DNA of 64,000 bases from an uncultured Prevotellaceae bacterium (GTDB lineage: Bacteria; Bacteroidota; Bacteroidia; Bacteroidales; Bacteroidaceae), in contig ONGG01000008.1 in assembly GCA_900317305.1 (NCBI GenBank), positions 79,254 through 143,253 on the forward strand. Reading direction: 5' to 3'. The notes under the pieces are model-generated. The model saw only the letters and a list, made by a program, of their open reading frames with translations. It had not been told where the DNA came from and made no database searches. The position numbers and the translations under genes are program-made. Positions 1 through 8,803 of the stretch are shown piece after piece; within the stretch, counting starts at the first letter, position 1; every line of letters starts with the position of its first letter.

Positions 1-80
1 CCTACTCCAACGCCGTGTTGGACAAGATAGAGGAAGCCGTGAAGCACGGCATCGTGGGCAACGAGGACGACGACTGGTGA
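1..80 (+). CDS. 3' end of an unidentified gene (partial)
   Basis: An open frame enters from the left edge and stops at a TGA at 78-80. Only 25 residues are visible. They are hydrophilic, probably helical, and end in an acidic tail (NEDDDW). This is too little to assign a family. The repeat element at about 91-205 follows directly. Confidence 0.55.
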   Translation, partial: YSNAVLDKIEEAVKHGIVGNEDDDW

Positions 81-90
81 TTGAAAAAAG

Positions 91-205
91 TTCAGTAGTT
101 GCAGGAGTTCAGGAGTACAGGAGTTCAGACATTACTATAGTCAACACCATTGAACCCAACGAGGTGGAATCAGGGCTATAAAGAATGAACTTCTGGACTC
201 CTGAA
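91..205. repeat. GGAGTTCA-type tandem repeat with inverted arm
   Basis: Degenerate 8-9 base units (GGAGTTCA, GGAGTACA) run from about 91 to 128. The stretch 108-126 is inversely repeated at 187-205 with 2 mismatches in 19, so the region could fold into a long hairpin. The same motif followed by GACATTAC recurs at 2840-2974. It lies after the stop of the preceding gene and may act as a transcript end, but there is no clear T-run. Confidence 0.6.
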
Positions 206-249
206 ATCCATGATGTAGAGTGAATTCGAAATTTGAACAACCTAAATTG

Positions 250-1215
250 ATGAAAACAATATTCCATTATATATCCGAATACATGGGCATTTTGGTGCTC
301 ATCGTAGCCATTCTTTCTCTTATATTCCCTGGAATCGCCGGCCAGATTCCCCCAAAGACCATCAACTACCTCTTAGGCATTGTGATGTTCGGCATGGGCC
401 TTACAATGAACCTGCACGACTTCAAGGTGATTTTCACCCGTCCGCGCGACGTGACCGTAGGCTTTTTTGCCCAGTTCCTTATCATGCCCACCCTTGCCAT
501 TCTGCTGTCATGGCTGTTTTCACTCGACAAAGCCCTGATGGTGGGTGTGGTGCTCGTGGGATGCTGCCCAGGCGGAACAGCCTCGAACGTCATCACCTAC
601 CTGTCGAAGGGCGACCTTGCCCTCTCTGTAGGAATCACCAGCCTCACCACCATCTTCGCTCCCATCGTCACCCCCCTGCTTGTCTGGTTGCTGGCAGGCC
701 AGAAGGTAGAGGTCGACGTGATGAGCATGTTCATGAGTATCCTGACGGTAATCATCATCCCCATAGTGCTGGGATTCATCATCAAGCGGTTCTTTCCACG
801 TTTCTCCAAGCGTGCAGTTGGCTACCTGCCCGGAATCTCCACCCTGGCTATCGCCACTATCGTGGCCATCGTGGTCTCGGCCAACGCCGACAAGCTGCTG
901 CATGGTAGCCTTGCCATCGTGGCCGTGGTGGTGCTCCACAACCTGCTCGGCCTGGTCATAGGCTACTGTCTTGGCCTTATGATGGGGCTACCCTGGTCGA
1001 AGCGCAAGGCCATCTCGATAGAGGTGGGCATGCAGAACTCCGGTTTGGCCAGCAGTCTGGCAGCGCTTCATTTTGCCGCCTACCCCATGGCCACCATTCC
1101 CGGTGCCCTCTTCAGTGTATGGCACAATATCTCGGGTGCCATTGTGGCGAAGATATACAGCTGTTTGGGCAAAGATGAACAGAAATTGAATTCCGGGGTA
1201 TCAAAAAGTCAATAA
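250..1215 (+). CDS. Bile acid:sodium symporter (BASS) family transporter
   Basis: Predicted inner-membrane secondary transporter of 321 residues, the usual length for the YocS/PanS-like branch of the bile acid:sodium symporter family. It has about nine or ten hydrophobic segments. The conserved GMGLTMN stretch near residue 50 and CCPGGTASN at 105-113 are typical of the family's substrate and sodium site. The frame is open from a GTG at 220, but the ATG at 250 fits the family start better. Members carry bile acids, pantoate, pyruvate or other organic anions; the substrate here cannot be told from sequence. It appears monocistronic. Confidence 0.85.
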   Translation: MKTIFHYISEYMGILVLIVAILSLIFPGIAGQIPPKTINYLLGIVMFGMGLTMNLHDFKVIFTRPRDVTVGFFAQFLIMPTLAILLSWLFSLDKALMVGVVLVGCCPGGTASNVITYLSKGDLALSVGITSLTTIFAPIVTPLLVWLLAGQKVEVDVMSMFMSILTVIIIPIVLGFIIKRFFPRFSKRAVGYLPGISTLAIATIVAIVVSANADKLLHGSLAIVAVVVLHNLLGLVIGYCLGLMMGLPWSKRKAISIEVGMQNSGLASSLAALHFAAYPMATIPGALFSVWHNISGAIVAKIYSCLGKDEQKLNSGVSKSQ

Positions 1216-1280
1216 AAGTGCGTGCTTTTACAACTTTTTGTATTACTTTTGCATCGACAAAAATCAAATCACAGTTTTCT

Positions 1281-1326
1281 GAGGGTGTGTCAAAATAAGC
1301 ATAAATTGGTTTTGACACACCCTCAC
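1281..1326. repeat. Perfect 16-bp inverted repeat in the leader of the DUF1846 gene
   Basis: The arms 1281-1296 and 1311-1326 are perfectly complementary around a 14-base loop. The arm reads TGAGGGTGTGTCAAAA. It lies between a possible -7 box (TACTTTTG, 1244-1251) and the ATG at 1354. It could be a terminator for the transporter gene, an attenuator, or a leftover of a small inverted-repeat element. The sequence resembles insertion-sequence ends I associate with Bacteroidota, but that is from memory only. Confidence 0.65.
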
Positions 1327-1353
1327 CAATTGGAACCATAAAAATCATCATCA

Positions 1354-2838
1354 ATGAAGGCTATCGGTTTTGACAATGACAAATATGTGAAGATCCAGTC
1401 GGAGCATATCAGGGAAAGGATTTCCCAGTTTGGTGGTAAACTTTATATGGAGATGGGTGGCAAGCTCTTCGACGACAACCACGCCTCCCGCGTGTTGCCC
1501 GGATTCAAGCCCGACAGCAAGTTGTCGATGCTGCAGCAACTCAGCGAAAGCATTGAGATTGTGATTGTGATCAGTGCCGAGGACATCGAGTCGAACAAGA
1601 TTCGCGCCGACCTTGGCATCACCTATGAGGAGGATGCCCTGCGCCTTCGCAACGAATTCCTCAACCGCGGTTTCAAGGTGGGTTCGATGGTCATCACCCA
1701 CTACACGGGCCAGCGTGCCGCCGACAATTTCAAGATGAGACTGGAGCGGATGGGCATCAAGACCTTCATCCACTACCTGATAGAGGGCTATCCACATAAT
1801 GTGGAACTGATAGCCTCTGACGAGGGATTCGGCAAAAACCAATTTGTGGAGACAGAGCGCCCATTGGTGGTAGTGACCGCCCCTGGTCCTGGAAGCGGCA
1901 AGATGGCCGTATGCTTAAGCCAACTTTATGGTGAGAACAAGCGAGGAGTGAGGGCCGGGTACGCGAAGTTTGAGACCTTCCCAGTATGGAGTCTCCCCCT
2001 GAAGCACCCTGTGAACATCGCCTACGAGGCCGCCACTGCCGACCTGAACGACGTGAACATGATCGACCCCTTCCATCTCGAGGCCTATGGCGAGGTGGCA
2101 GTGAACTATAACCGTGACATTGAAATCTTCCCCGTGCTGAACGCCCTCTTTGAAGGCATTTATGGCACCAACCCCTACAAATCGCCCACCGACATGGGTG
2201 TGAACATGGTGGGTTTCTGCATCTGCGACGACGAAGTGTGCCGTAAGGCCTCCGAAGCCGAGATTATCCGCCGCTACTACACCGCAACGAACAAGTTTGC
2301 CGACGGTGCCTGCAACGACAAGGAGGTGAAGAAGATACAGATGCTCTTCAAACAGATGAAGATTACCACCGCCAACCGTCGATGCACGGTGGCCGCCAAC
2401 GAGCGCAAGACCAGCAGCGGCCACACCTCTGCCGCCATCGAACTCACCGACGGCACCATCATCACGTCGCAGTCGGGTTCGCTGCTTGGCTGTTGTGCCG
2501 CCCTGCTGCTCAATGTCACCAAGTATCTTGCCGGCATCGACCATGAGGTGAAGCTCATCCCCCAAAGCATGATTGAGCCTATCCAGAAGACCAAAATAGA
2601 GTATCTTGGAGGCCGTAACCCCCGTCTGCACACCGACGAGGTGCTCGTGGCGCTCTCGGTGCTCTCGCCACACGATGAGAACTGCCGCCGTGCCCTGGAA
2701 AGTCTGCCCAAACTCCGTGGCAGTCAGATTCACTGCACGGTGATGCTGAGCGAGATAGACCGCAAGATACTCAAGAAACTGGGATGCGACCTTACATGCG
2801 ACCCCGTGAAAAAGGGAGTCGGCCGTAGCAATGGCTGA
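1354..2838 (+). CDS. DUF1846 (UPF0371) family protein
   Basis: A soluble 494-residue protein matching the DUF1846/UPF0371 family in length and in its start (MKAIGFDNDKYVKIQSEHI). The stretch VVVTAPGPGSGKMAVCLSQL, near residue 172, resembles a nucleotide-binding loop. The family is widespread in Firmicutes and Bacteroidota. Structures exist, but the biological reaction is not settled to my knowledge. The start is the first ATG after the leader hairpin. The tandem repeat at 2839 begins immediately after the stop. Confidence 0.85.
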   Translation: MKAIGFDNDKYVKIQSEHIRERISQFGGKLYMEMGGKLFDDNHASRVLPGFKPDSKLSMLQQLSESIEIVIVISAEDIESNKIRADLGITYEEDALRLRNEFLNRGFKVGSMVITHYTGQRAADNFKMRLERMGIKTFIHYLIEGYPHNVELIASDEGFGKNQFVETERPLVVVTAPGPGSGKMAVCLSQLYGENKRGVRAGYAKFETFPVWSLPLKHPVNIAYEAATADLNDVNMIDPFHLEAYGEVAVNYNRDIEIFPVLNALFEGIYGTNPYKSPTDMGVNMVGFCICDDEVCRKASEAEIIRRYYTATNKFADGACNDKEVKKIQMLFKQMKITTANRRCTVAANERKTSSGHTSAAIELTDGTIITSQSGSLLGCCAALLLNVTKYLAGIDHEVKLIPQSMIEPIQKTKIEYLGGRNPRLHTDEVLVALSVLSPHDENCRRALESLPKLRGSQIHCTVMLSEIDRKILKKLGCDLTCDPVKKGVGRSNG

Positions 2839-2974
2839 GTAAGGAGTTCGGAAGTTCAGGAGTTCAGGAGTTCGGAAGTTCAGGAGTTCAGAAGTTCAGG
2901 AGTTCAGACATTACCACAACTTAAAACAATGGGCCCAATGGGCGAAGTCTGGGGTAATGTCTGAACTCTTGAAC
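2839..2974. repeat. AGTTCAGG tandem repeat ending in a 21-bp hairpin
   Basis: About eight copies of an 8-9 base unit (AGTTCAGG, AAGTTCGG) run from just after the DUF1846 stop to about 2908. The last copies, with the following GACATTAC (2894-2914), are inversely repeated at 2954-2974 with one mismatch in 21. Element 91-205 is of the same family. The hairpin probably ends the DUF1846 transcript. Confidence 0.7.
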
Positions 2975-2987
2975 TATAAGAAATTGA

Positions 2988-3777
2988 CTAATGCGAAATT
3001 TCTACACCTTTATTTTTTCCTGATTTTTCAAGTAGCTGCCGGGCTGCCAGCACAAGGAACATATAGTGCGACGAGCCTCCGCCCAGCACATACTCCGTCT
3101 GCTGCCAGAGGAAAGGAAACTCCAGCAGTTCAGGGAAATCGGGCCTGATGAGTGCGGTACCTGATACCACCCCACCGGGTATAAACGACCAGTCGGCCCT
3201 GTTGAGACCATAGGCCACGGTGGCCGACTTGGCTCCCACCCCCGATGCGAAAGAGGCCGTATTGCTACCAGGATGACATCCGAGGATGAAGTTGAGCGCA
3301 TTATACACGGTGGCGGCCGGGAAGATATCCGGATAGGCATTTGTCAGGAAATAATACTCGAAGCCACGGACACCACGATACCCTGCCCTGGCTCTCCACC
3401 CTCACCTGATAAGAGAACTGGTAGTCGGGGTAGACCATGGGGTTGAATCCCGTGAGGTGACGCGATGAATCGGGGTAACACAACGTCGTGACGATGCTGT
3501 TGCCCTCCACCTTCCGGACTATCTGCTTGGGTACAGGCTGCCACTGACCGGGAGTCGCCTCAAGTCGGATGTCGCCATTGGTGGCCACGCGCCTGCCGTT
3601 CATAATCACACAGACACCACCCTGATGGCCTTCCGGGTAGAAATCGCTGAAAGCCATGACATCGACGCCATGACTGTTGAAATAGCCCTCGGGTAGGAGT
3701 TGGAAATCCTGTGCGGAAAGAGAGGGATACAAAGATAATAGACACAATAATGCAATAGTAGTGTAATTTCGCTTCAT
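2988..3777 (-). pseudogene. GH9-type glycosidase pseudogene with central deletion
   Basis: Two pieces of one gene are joined out of frame near 3375. The upstream piece (3777 to about 3375) has a signal peptide (MKRNYTTIALLCLLSLYPSLSA) and an N-terminal beta domain. The downstream piece reads GFEYYFLTNAYPDIFPAAT, NFILGCHPGSNT, then NRADWSFIPGGVVSGTALI and a PFLWQQTEYVLGGG stretch. That layout resembles the C-terminal end of family 9 glycosidases of Bacteroidota. Most of the catalytic domain between them is missing, and the frame changes at the joint. The family assignment rests on remembered motifs. Confidence 0.7.
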
Positions 3778-4033
3778 GGTAATAGTAATTGTTTTTACAA
3801 AAATAGAAAATATGCTTGCATAATGCAAAGAAAAGCCACATTTTTCATTCAAGCATGTTAAGGAATCCTAATTTTTTTCATTTACATTAGACACTCATCC
3901 CATTTTTCCATCTAATTAACATCTATAGATAATACCTAAATACAACTTGCAGAATCATCAAAGAGATTCATTTGTGGGATTATTCCAGAACGATGAACAT
4001 GTTTTACCCACTAGCAATACCAATCTATCAGAT

Positions 4034-5038
4034 ATGAAAAATGACGGAAAAATGCGTGTCGGCGTTGTTGGCACGGGATGGATAGCCGAGAAGGCAGCCA
4101 TCACATTAAACGGACTTTTGACTTGTGAATGCTATGCCATCGCCTCGCGGACGATGGAGAAAGCCGAGGCCTTTGCCCAGAAATGGAATATCAGAAAAGC
4201 CTATGGCACCTATAGCGAGTTGTATGCCGACCCCGATGTAGACCTGGTGTATGTAGCCACTCCCCACTCCCACCATTTCGAGGTTACCCGCGATGCCCTG
4301 AAAGCCGGCAAGCCCTGCCTGGTGGAAAAGGCTTTCATGGCCAACCACGCCCAGTCATACGCCATCGTGCAATTGGCCCGTGAGCGCGGACTGTTTCTAG
4401 CCGAGGCCATCTGGACACGCTATCAACCTGCCGTGCGCATTGTGCGCGACCTGATTGACAGCGGACGCATCGGCACCCCACGGCTCGTGACCGCCACCTT
4501 GGGATACAGCATGGGCGAGAAGCCCCGCATCATGCGCCCCGACCTTTGTGGCGGTGCCCTCCTCGACCTTGGTGTCTATGCCCTCAATTTCGCCCGTATG
4601 TTCTTTCCTGCCGACATTGTGAGCATAGAGAGCCAGTGTGTGAAGAGCGCCACGGGCATGGACCTCACCAACGCCATCAGTCTGGTGCTGGCCGACGGCA
4701 TGCTCTGCAACCTGCAGTCGAGTGCCGCTTGCGTGGGCGACAACATCGGGGTGATTGCAGGCACCGACGGCAACCTGATTATCGACAACATCAACAACCC
4801 GCAGAAAATCACGGTGAACACCCACGACCGCGAGTTTGTGGAGGACATCCACGTGCCGCAGCAGATCACGGGTTACGAATACCAGTTCATCGCCTGCAGG
4901 AAGGCCCTCAAGGAAGGACTTCTCGAACCGCGGGAGATGCCCCATGACGAGACTCTCTACATCATGCAGCTGATGGACGAACTGCGCGCGAAATGGGGAG
5001 TGCATTATCCGATGGACGACGAAGAGGTGAGGGCTTGA
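4034..5038 (+). CDS. Gfo/Idh/MocA family NAD(P)-dependent oxidoreductase
   Basis: Cytoplasmic oxidoreductase of 334 residues, normal for the family. The Rossmann motif GVVGTGWIA is at residues 10-18. The conserved EK pair that anchors the nicotinamide and substrate is at residues 98-99 (LVEKAF). The layout resembles dihydrodiol dehydrogenase-like members acting on sugars or related polyols. An in-frame TTG at 3947 extends the frame, but the ATG at 4034 is preferred because family homology begins just after it. It sits between two decayed glycosidase fragments, so it may be a survivor of a lost glycan-use locus. The substrate is unknown. Confidence 0.85.
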   Translation: MKNDGKMRVGVVGTGWIAEKAAITLNGLLTCECYAIASRTMEKAEAFAQKWNIRKAYGTYSELYADPDVDLVYVATPHSHHFEVTRDALKAGKPCLVEKAFMANHAQSYAIVQLARERGLFLAEAIWTRYQPAVRIVRDLIDSGRIGTPRLVTATLGYSMGEKPRIMRPDLCGGALLDLGVYALNFARMFFPADIVSIESQCVKSATGMDLTNAISLVLADGMLCNLQSSAACVGDNIGVIAGTDGNLIIDNINNPQKITVNTHDREFVEDIHVPQQITGYEYQFIACRKALKEGLLEPREMPHDETLYIMQLMDELRAKWGVHYPMDDEEVRA

Positions 5039-5271
5039 TTTTCCAGGTGGGCGCCACCCGTCCTAAGGCCGTCTTCTACGGCAACAACCGCGCCGACTTC
5101 TCGTTCATCCCCGGCAACGTGGCGCCCGGACTGCTCTTCCGCCGTCCCGACCACTTCGAGAATTTCGACGACTGGCCTTTCCTCTGGGGACAGAACGAGG
5201 GTACCATTGCCGGCAACACCCAGTATATCATCTTCTGCTCGGCGCTGAAGGATATCGTGACAGGGAAGTGA
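5035..5271 (+). pseudogene. C-terminal fragment of a second GH9-like glycosidase
   Basis: A frame overlapping the end of the oxidoreductase gene encodes NNRADFSFIPGNVAPG, then RPDHFENFDDWPFLWGQNEG and a hydrophobic end, stopping at 5271. This parallels NRADWSFIPGGVVSG and PFLWQQTEY in the pseudogene at 2988-3777, so it is a homologous C-terminus on the opposite strand. No N-terminal domain or start precedes it. It is therefore a remnant, not a small gene. Confidence 0.65.
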
Positions 5272-5372
5272 GAATCGTCAGTAGATACCACTGAGAGTGA
5301 ATGGAACCGGATTTCGGTTTTGTATATACTTCACAGTTCTCAGGCAAGGCCTCATTGGAAGAGTAACCAATT

Positions 5373-5407
5373 CCCCCTCTAAGATTAGAGGGGGTGGCCC
5401 GAAGGGC
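5373..5407. repeat. CCCCCTCTAA hairpin with GGCCCGAAGGGC stem
   Basis: A perfect 10-bp stem (5373-5382 with 5385-5394) is followed at once by a small GCCC/GGGC stem (5397-5400 with 5404-5407). Two adjacent short palindromes in an intergenic stretch look like a dispersed palindromic element. The 243-base gap before the next gene holds nothing else I can support. Confidence 0.5.
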
Positions 5408-5514
5408 TGGGGGCGTTGATAAACTTTCAGGAGGTCCAGAGCATGCAAGCTTCATGCGGATGGATATCTATCAAACAAGGAATTGACCATATTATTCAAT
5501 AAACAAGAAAGAAG

Positions 5515-6540
5515 ATGAAGATATTACTTATCGGTGGCACTGGCACCATCAGCAGCGCCATTACCAGGCAATTAGCAGAAAGCGAGCACGAACTGTGGTT
5601 GCTCAACCGTGGAACGAGAAAGGACGATGTGCCCTCGAACGTAAGGCAAGTGATTGCCGACATCAACAACGACGAGGAAGGCGTGCGGCAGTTGCTCGAC
5701 GGCGAGCAGTTTGACGCCGTCTGCGAGTTCATCGGCTTCCTGCCCTCTCAGGTGGAGCGCGACATCCGCCTCTTCAAAGGCCGCACCCGCCAGTATGTGT
5801 ACATCAGTTCGGCCTCGGCCTACAACAAACCCGCGCGGAACCACGTCATCACCGAGGGCACGACCCTCGCCAACCCCCACTGGCAATACTCACGCGACAA
5901 GATCGCCAGCGAGGAAGTGCTACTGAAGGCCTACCGCGAGGAAGGGTTCCCCGTCACCATCGTGCGCCCCAGCCACACCTACTGTGAGCGCGGCGTGCCA
6001 GTGAGCGTGCACGGCACAAAAGGCAGTTGGCAGGTGCTGAAGCGGATGCTCGATGGCAAACCCGTGCTGGTGCATGGCGATGGCAGTTCGCTGTGGACGC
6101 TGACATGGAATGAGGATTTCGCCCGCGGCTTCATCGGTTTGCTGGGCAATCCGAAAGCCATCGGCGAGGCCTTCCAGATCATGTCCGACGAGTCGATTAC
6201 TTGGAACCAGGTGTATGAATGTGTGGCCCAAGCCCTTGGCACCACCTTCCGTCCCTACTATGTGTCGTCGTCATTCCTCGCCGACACCTGTCCCGCAGCC
6301 TACGACCTTGAGGGCAACCTGTTGGGCGACAAGGCTGTGACCGTGGTGTTCGACTGTTCGAAGCTGAAGCGTGCCGTTCCCGGTTTCTGCGCCACCACCC
6401 GTTTCGACGAGGGCGTACGCCGCTGCGTGGCCTACCTGCTATCCCACCCCGAATTGCAAGAAGAGGATCCCGAGTTTGATGCCTGGTGCGACCGTGTGAT
6501 TGCCGCTCAGGAAAATGCCAAGAAGGGGTTTAAGGTTTGA
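5515..6540 (+). CDS. NAD-dependent epimerase/dehydratase family protein
   Basis: An extended-SDR enzyme of 341 residues. The NAD-binding motif GGTGTIS is at residues 7-13, the active-site serine region YISSASAY near 96-103, and the catalytic YxxxK at Tyr125-Lys129. The family acts on nucleotide sugars or related substrates. The overall layout resembles the CSP41-like branch, whose substrates are poorly known. It starts at the ATG at 5515. Its 3' end runs straight into the repeat at 6541, and a strong shared terminator lies at 6696. Confidence 0.8.
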   Translation: MKILLIGGTGTISSAITRQLAESEHELWLLNRGTRKDDVPSNVRQVIADINNDEEGVRQLLDGEQFDAVCEFIGFLPSQVERDIRLFKGRTRQYVYISSASAYNKPARNHVITEGTTLANPHWQYSRDKIASEEVLLKAYREEGFPVTIVRPSHTYCERGVPVSVHGTKGSWQVLKRMLDGKPVLVHGDGSSLWTLTWNEDFARGFIGLLGNPKAIGEAFQIMSDESITWNQVYECVAQALGTTFRPYYVSSSFLADTCPAAYDLEGNLLGDKAVTVVFDCSKLKRAVPGFCATTRFDEGVRRCVAYLLSHPELQEEDPEFDAWCDRVIAAQENAKKGFKV

Positions 6541-6660
6541 GATTTGAGATTTGAGATTTGAGGTTTATCATGCTTCGCATGATGAACATCGGCGGCGCCT
6601 CGGCAATTAGAGCAAGCTCTATTGCTCTCGGCTTGCACGATGATTGAGATTTTGAGTTTT
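6541..6660. repeat. GATTTGAGA tandem repeat plus a complex dispersed repeat
   Basis: Three copies of GATTTGAGA start right after the stop at 6540. They are followed by ATCATGCTTCGCATGAT (a stem with a TTC loop), a GC-rich stretch and AGAGCAAGCTCTATTGCTCT, which folds on itself. GATTGAGATTTTGAG closes the element. The compact succession of small hairpins suggests a dispersed intergenic repeat unit rather than a gene. Confidence 0.5.
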
Positions 6661-6695
6661 GAAGACATCCGCCTGATCAACTGAATCGTCCGCAT

Positions 6696-6732
6696 AACAA
6701 AAGGGTTGCCCCATTGGAGCAACCCTTTTGTT
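6696..6732. terminator. Bidirectional terminator
   Basis: A perfect 14-bp stem (AACAAAAGGGTTGC, 6696-6709, with 6719-6732) encloses a 9-base loop. A and T runs inside the stem serve both directions. It lies between the convergent epimerase (plus) and hydrolase (minus) genes and would end both transcripts. Confidence 0.85.
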
Positions 6733-6798
6733 GTATCTTTGCCAACCTCATGCCTCAAAGGAGACGAGGCTTTTAGGCGTTCTACAGAAAAGATCATA

Positions 6799-7485
6799 TC
6801 AGCTACGCAAGAATTCGAGTACCGCCCTATTGAAAGGCTCCGGACATTTGTTCGCCACGAAATGGTCACCCTCAATCAGCACAAGTCGGCTGTCTGGAAT
6901 AAGGCCAGCAATCAGTCGGGTGTGTTCTTCCTTGATCATGTCATTAGTCCCGGCTATGACCAGCGTCTTCGCCTTGATGTCGGCAAGCGCCTCTGGCGGC
7001 ACATTCGGGTCATTCACCATCAGTCCCAACATCTCGGCATTCGACAGGGCCTTCTTGCTCACCCTGGCAAACAAGCGTGCGATTCTATAGCCTATCTCTA
7101 TGGGAATTTGCGTGGCCCGTTTCACTCCCCTCGCATCCAGATTGGCACCATTCAGGATGAGGCGGCGCACACACTCAGGATACTTCAGCGCAAAGACCAT
7201 GGCGATATTCCCACCGTCGGAGAATCCAAGCAGATGAGCCGTCTCTATCTTGTGCCCGCTCATGAACGAATGCAGGTCGTCGGCAAATTGCCTGATGGTA
7301 AAAGGCGCATTGCCTCTGGGTGTTTTCCCATGTCCCCGGGTATCCAACGCATATACATGGAAATAGCGGGCAAACTCGTCAATCTGCCCTTCGAAATAAC
7401 CGCTGTCCTCCCCATTTCCATGGAGGAGAATCAGCGGCTCTCCCTGTCCTTTCTCTATGTAATGGTGCTGAATGTCCAAAGGCAA
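6799..7485 (-). CDS. Alpha/beta-fold hydrolase
   Basis: A 228-residue alpha/beta hydrolase with a complete catalytic triad. The nucleophile is Ser89 in GFSDG, the acid Asp182 in GTNDM, and the base His208 in EGDHF. The oxyanion motif LLHGNG lies near residue 20. There is no signal peptide. It is the second gene of a two-gene operon, starting 5 bases after the aldose epimerase stop. The family covers esterases, C-C hydrolases and others, and the substrate is not evident. Transcription should end at the hairpin at 6696. Confidence 0.85.
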   Translation of the reverse strand: MPLDIQHHYIEKGQGEPLILLHGNGEDSGYFEGQIDEFARYFHVYALDTRGHGKTPRGNAPFTIRQFADDLHSFMSGHKIETAHLLGFSDGGNIAMVFALKYPECVRRLILNGANLDARGVKRATQIPIEIGYRIARLFARVSKKALSNAEMLGLMVNDPNVPPEALADIKAKTLVIAGTNDMIKEEHTRLIAGLIPDSRLVLIEGDHFVANKCPEPFNRAVLEFLRS

Positions 7486-7490
7486 AAGAA

Positions 7491-8363
7491 TTATTCACCG
7501 ATGGTGATGATGTATTCGCTCATGAACGAGGCACCTGGCATCAGATGGTTGATGAAAGGCTTCTCCTTGAACTCACCATTGAAGCCTCGAGGATCGCCCA
7601 CGCCATACCAGGGTTCGAGACAGACGAAGGGCGCGTTTTTCTGATACGGACTCCAGAAAGCGATAATCGGACATTTGTAGCTGAGTCGCACCGCCATGCT
7701 GCCATCAGGATTGAGCAGTTCCACACTGCTTGTCTGGCTATTGTGCAACTTCACCGAGTCGTTGGCGAAGAACTCGTCGTCGAAACAGATGAGGCCATCT
7801 TGCGAAGCGATGGTCACCTCCTCCATCTCCACCGAACCATCGATATGGCTTTTCAGCGCCATCAACTGGTCGTTGTTGTCCACTCGGAGCACACCTTTCA
7901 GGGGCTGGCCCGCCTCACAGCCGGGAGCATAGAAAGCAGGATGCCCTCCAATCTGGAAATGCATCTCGCGCTTACCCGTATTCTCCACATGCCATACCAC
8001 ATGAATATTGTTGCCATCCAGACGGTAGCTCACGCCGAGGTTGAACGGGAAGGGATACACCTTCAGCGTCTCCTCGCTCTCGTGCAGTGCGAACACCACC
8101 TTGTTGTCCGACTCGGCCACGAGAGTAAACTCAGTGTCGCGGGCGAATCCATGCCGTGGCAGGTGATACTCCTTTCCATCCACGGTGTAGGTATCGTTTT
8201 CCACGCTGCACACTATGGGGAAGAGAATGGGCGAACGGCGTGGCCAGTACTTCGGGTCGGCCTGCCACAGATACTCACGCCCATCGCTGTCGACAATACT
8301 CTGGAGCTCAGCTCCCATCTCTGCCACCTTGATGGTGAGCTGATCATTTTTTAGTTCTATCAT
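7491..8363 (-). CDS. Aldose 1-epimerase family protein
   Basis: A 290-residue protein of the galactose mutarotase-like superfamily. Recognisable stretches are EMGAELQSI near the N-terminus, WPRRSPILFP near 42-51, VVWHVENTG in the middle, and GGHPAFYAPG. The length fits the branch that acts on aldoses or phosphosugars in the cytoplasm. It is the first gene of an operon with the downstream hydrolase. The ATG at 8363 is the family start. No clear consensus promoter is visible; a near match to the -7 box lies near 8573-8580 on this strand. Confidence 0.85.
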   Translation of the reverse strand: MIELKNDQLTIKVAEMGAELQSIVDSDGREYLWQADPKYWPRRSPILFPIVCSVENDTYTVDGKEYHLPRHGFARDTEFTLVAESDNKVVFALHESEETLKVYPFPFNLGVSYRLDGNNIHVVWHVENTGKREMHFQIGGHPAFYAPGCEAGQPLKGVLRVDNNDQLMALKSHIDGSVEMEEVTIASQDGLICFDDEFFANDSVKLHNSQTSSVELLNPDGSMAVRLSYKCPIIAFWSPYQKNAPFVCLEPWYGVGDPRGFNGEFKEKPFINHLMPGASFMSEYIITIGE

Positions 8364-8728
8364 AGGTCTATTGAATTTATGTAATCATTATTGTATGCGA
8401 AATAACGAGGAAGCTGACGCAAGTTCTTGAACTCAGACATTTGGGTTGAAAAGATGAATATTGGAGGAATCACATTCTATTGGTCATCCTTCACTGTCAA
8501 ATCCGCTGACAAAAAAATGACTATACTTTAGGGCCACCAAAAACAATTGTATACTACTATTTTGATTTTGTCTGCAAAGATGCATAAAAAAATCGAAACC
8601 GCAACTATTTCATTTGCTTTTAACATTTGCCAATGTTGGCATTTTACGTAAGACAATTTAGAAACTTGCCGACAGACAAATGCTCAATACTAACAAAACA
8701 AAACCGGGGGCAAAAAAGGGAATGCCAT

Positions 8729-8761
8729 TTTGCTTAAATAAAAGAATTTTTAATATTTTTG
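8729..8761 (+). promoter_or_regulatory. Promoter of small-protein gene 8804
   Basis: TTTG at 8729-8732, a 21-base gap, then TATTTTTG at 8754-8761 match the Bacteroidota -33/-7 consensus. The start of transcription would be near 8768, about 35 bases before the ATG. The rest of the 440-base gap 8364-8803 is A+T-rich and shows no other feature. Base composition drops sharply here, marking the left edge of the accessory locus. Confidence 0.6.
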
Positions 8762-8803
8762 CAAACCATTATTATACAATAAAATTTATTAAATTAAGCT
8801 AGA

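Noticed and set aside
220-249. GTG at 220 as start of the BASS transporter
   Set aside because: The added ten residues are hydrophilic and unlike the family; the ATG at 250 leads straight into the first hydrophobic segment.
7320-8354. 344-codon plus-strand frame opposite the aldose epimerase
   Set aside because: Antisense shadow; the minus-strand epimerase and hydrolase have catalytic motifs and operon spacing.
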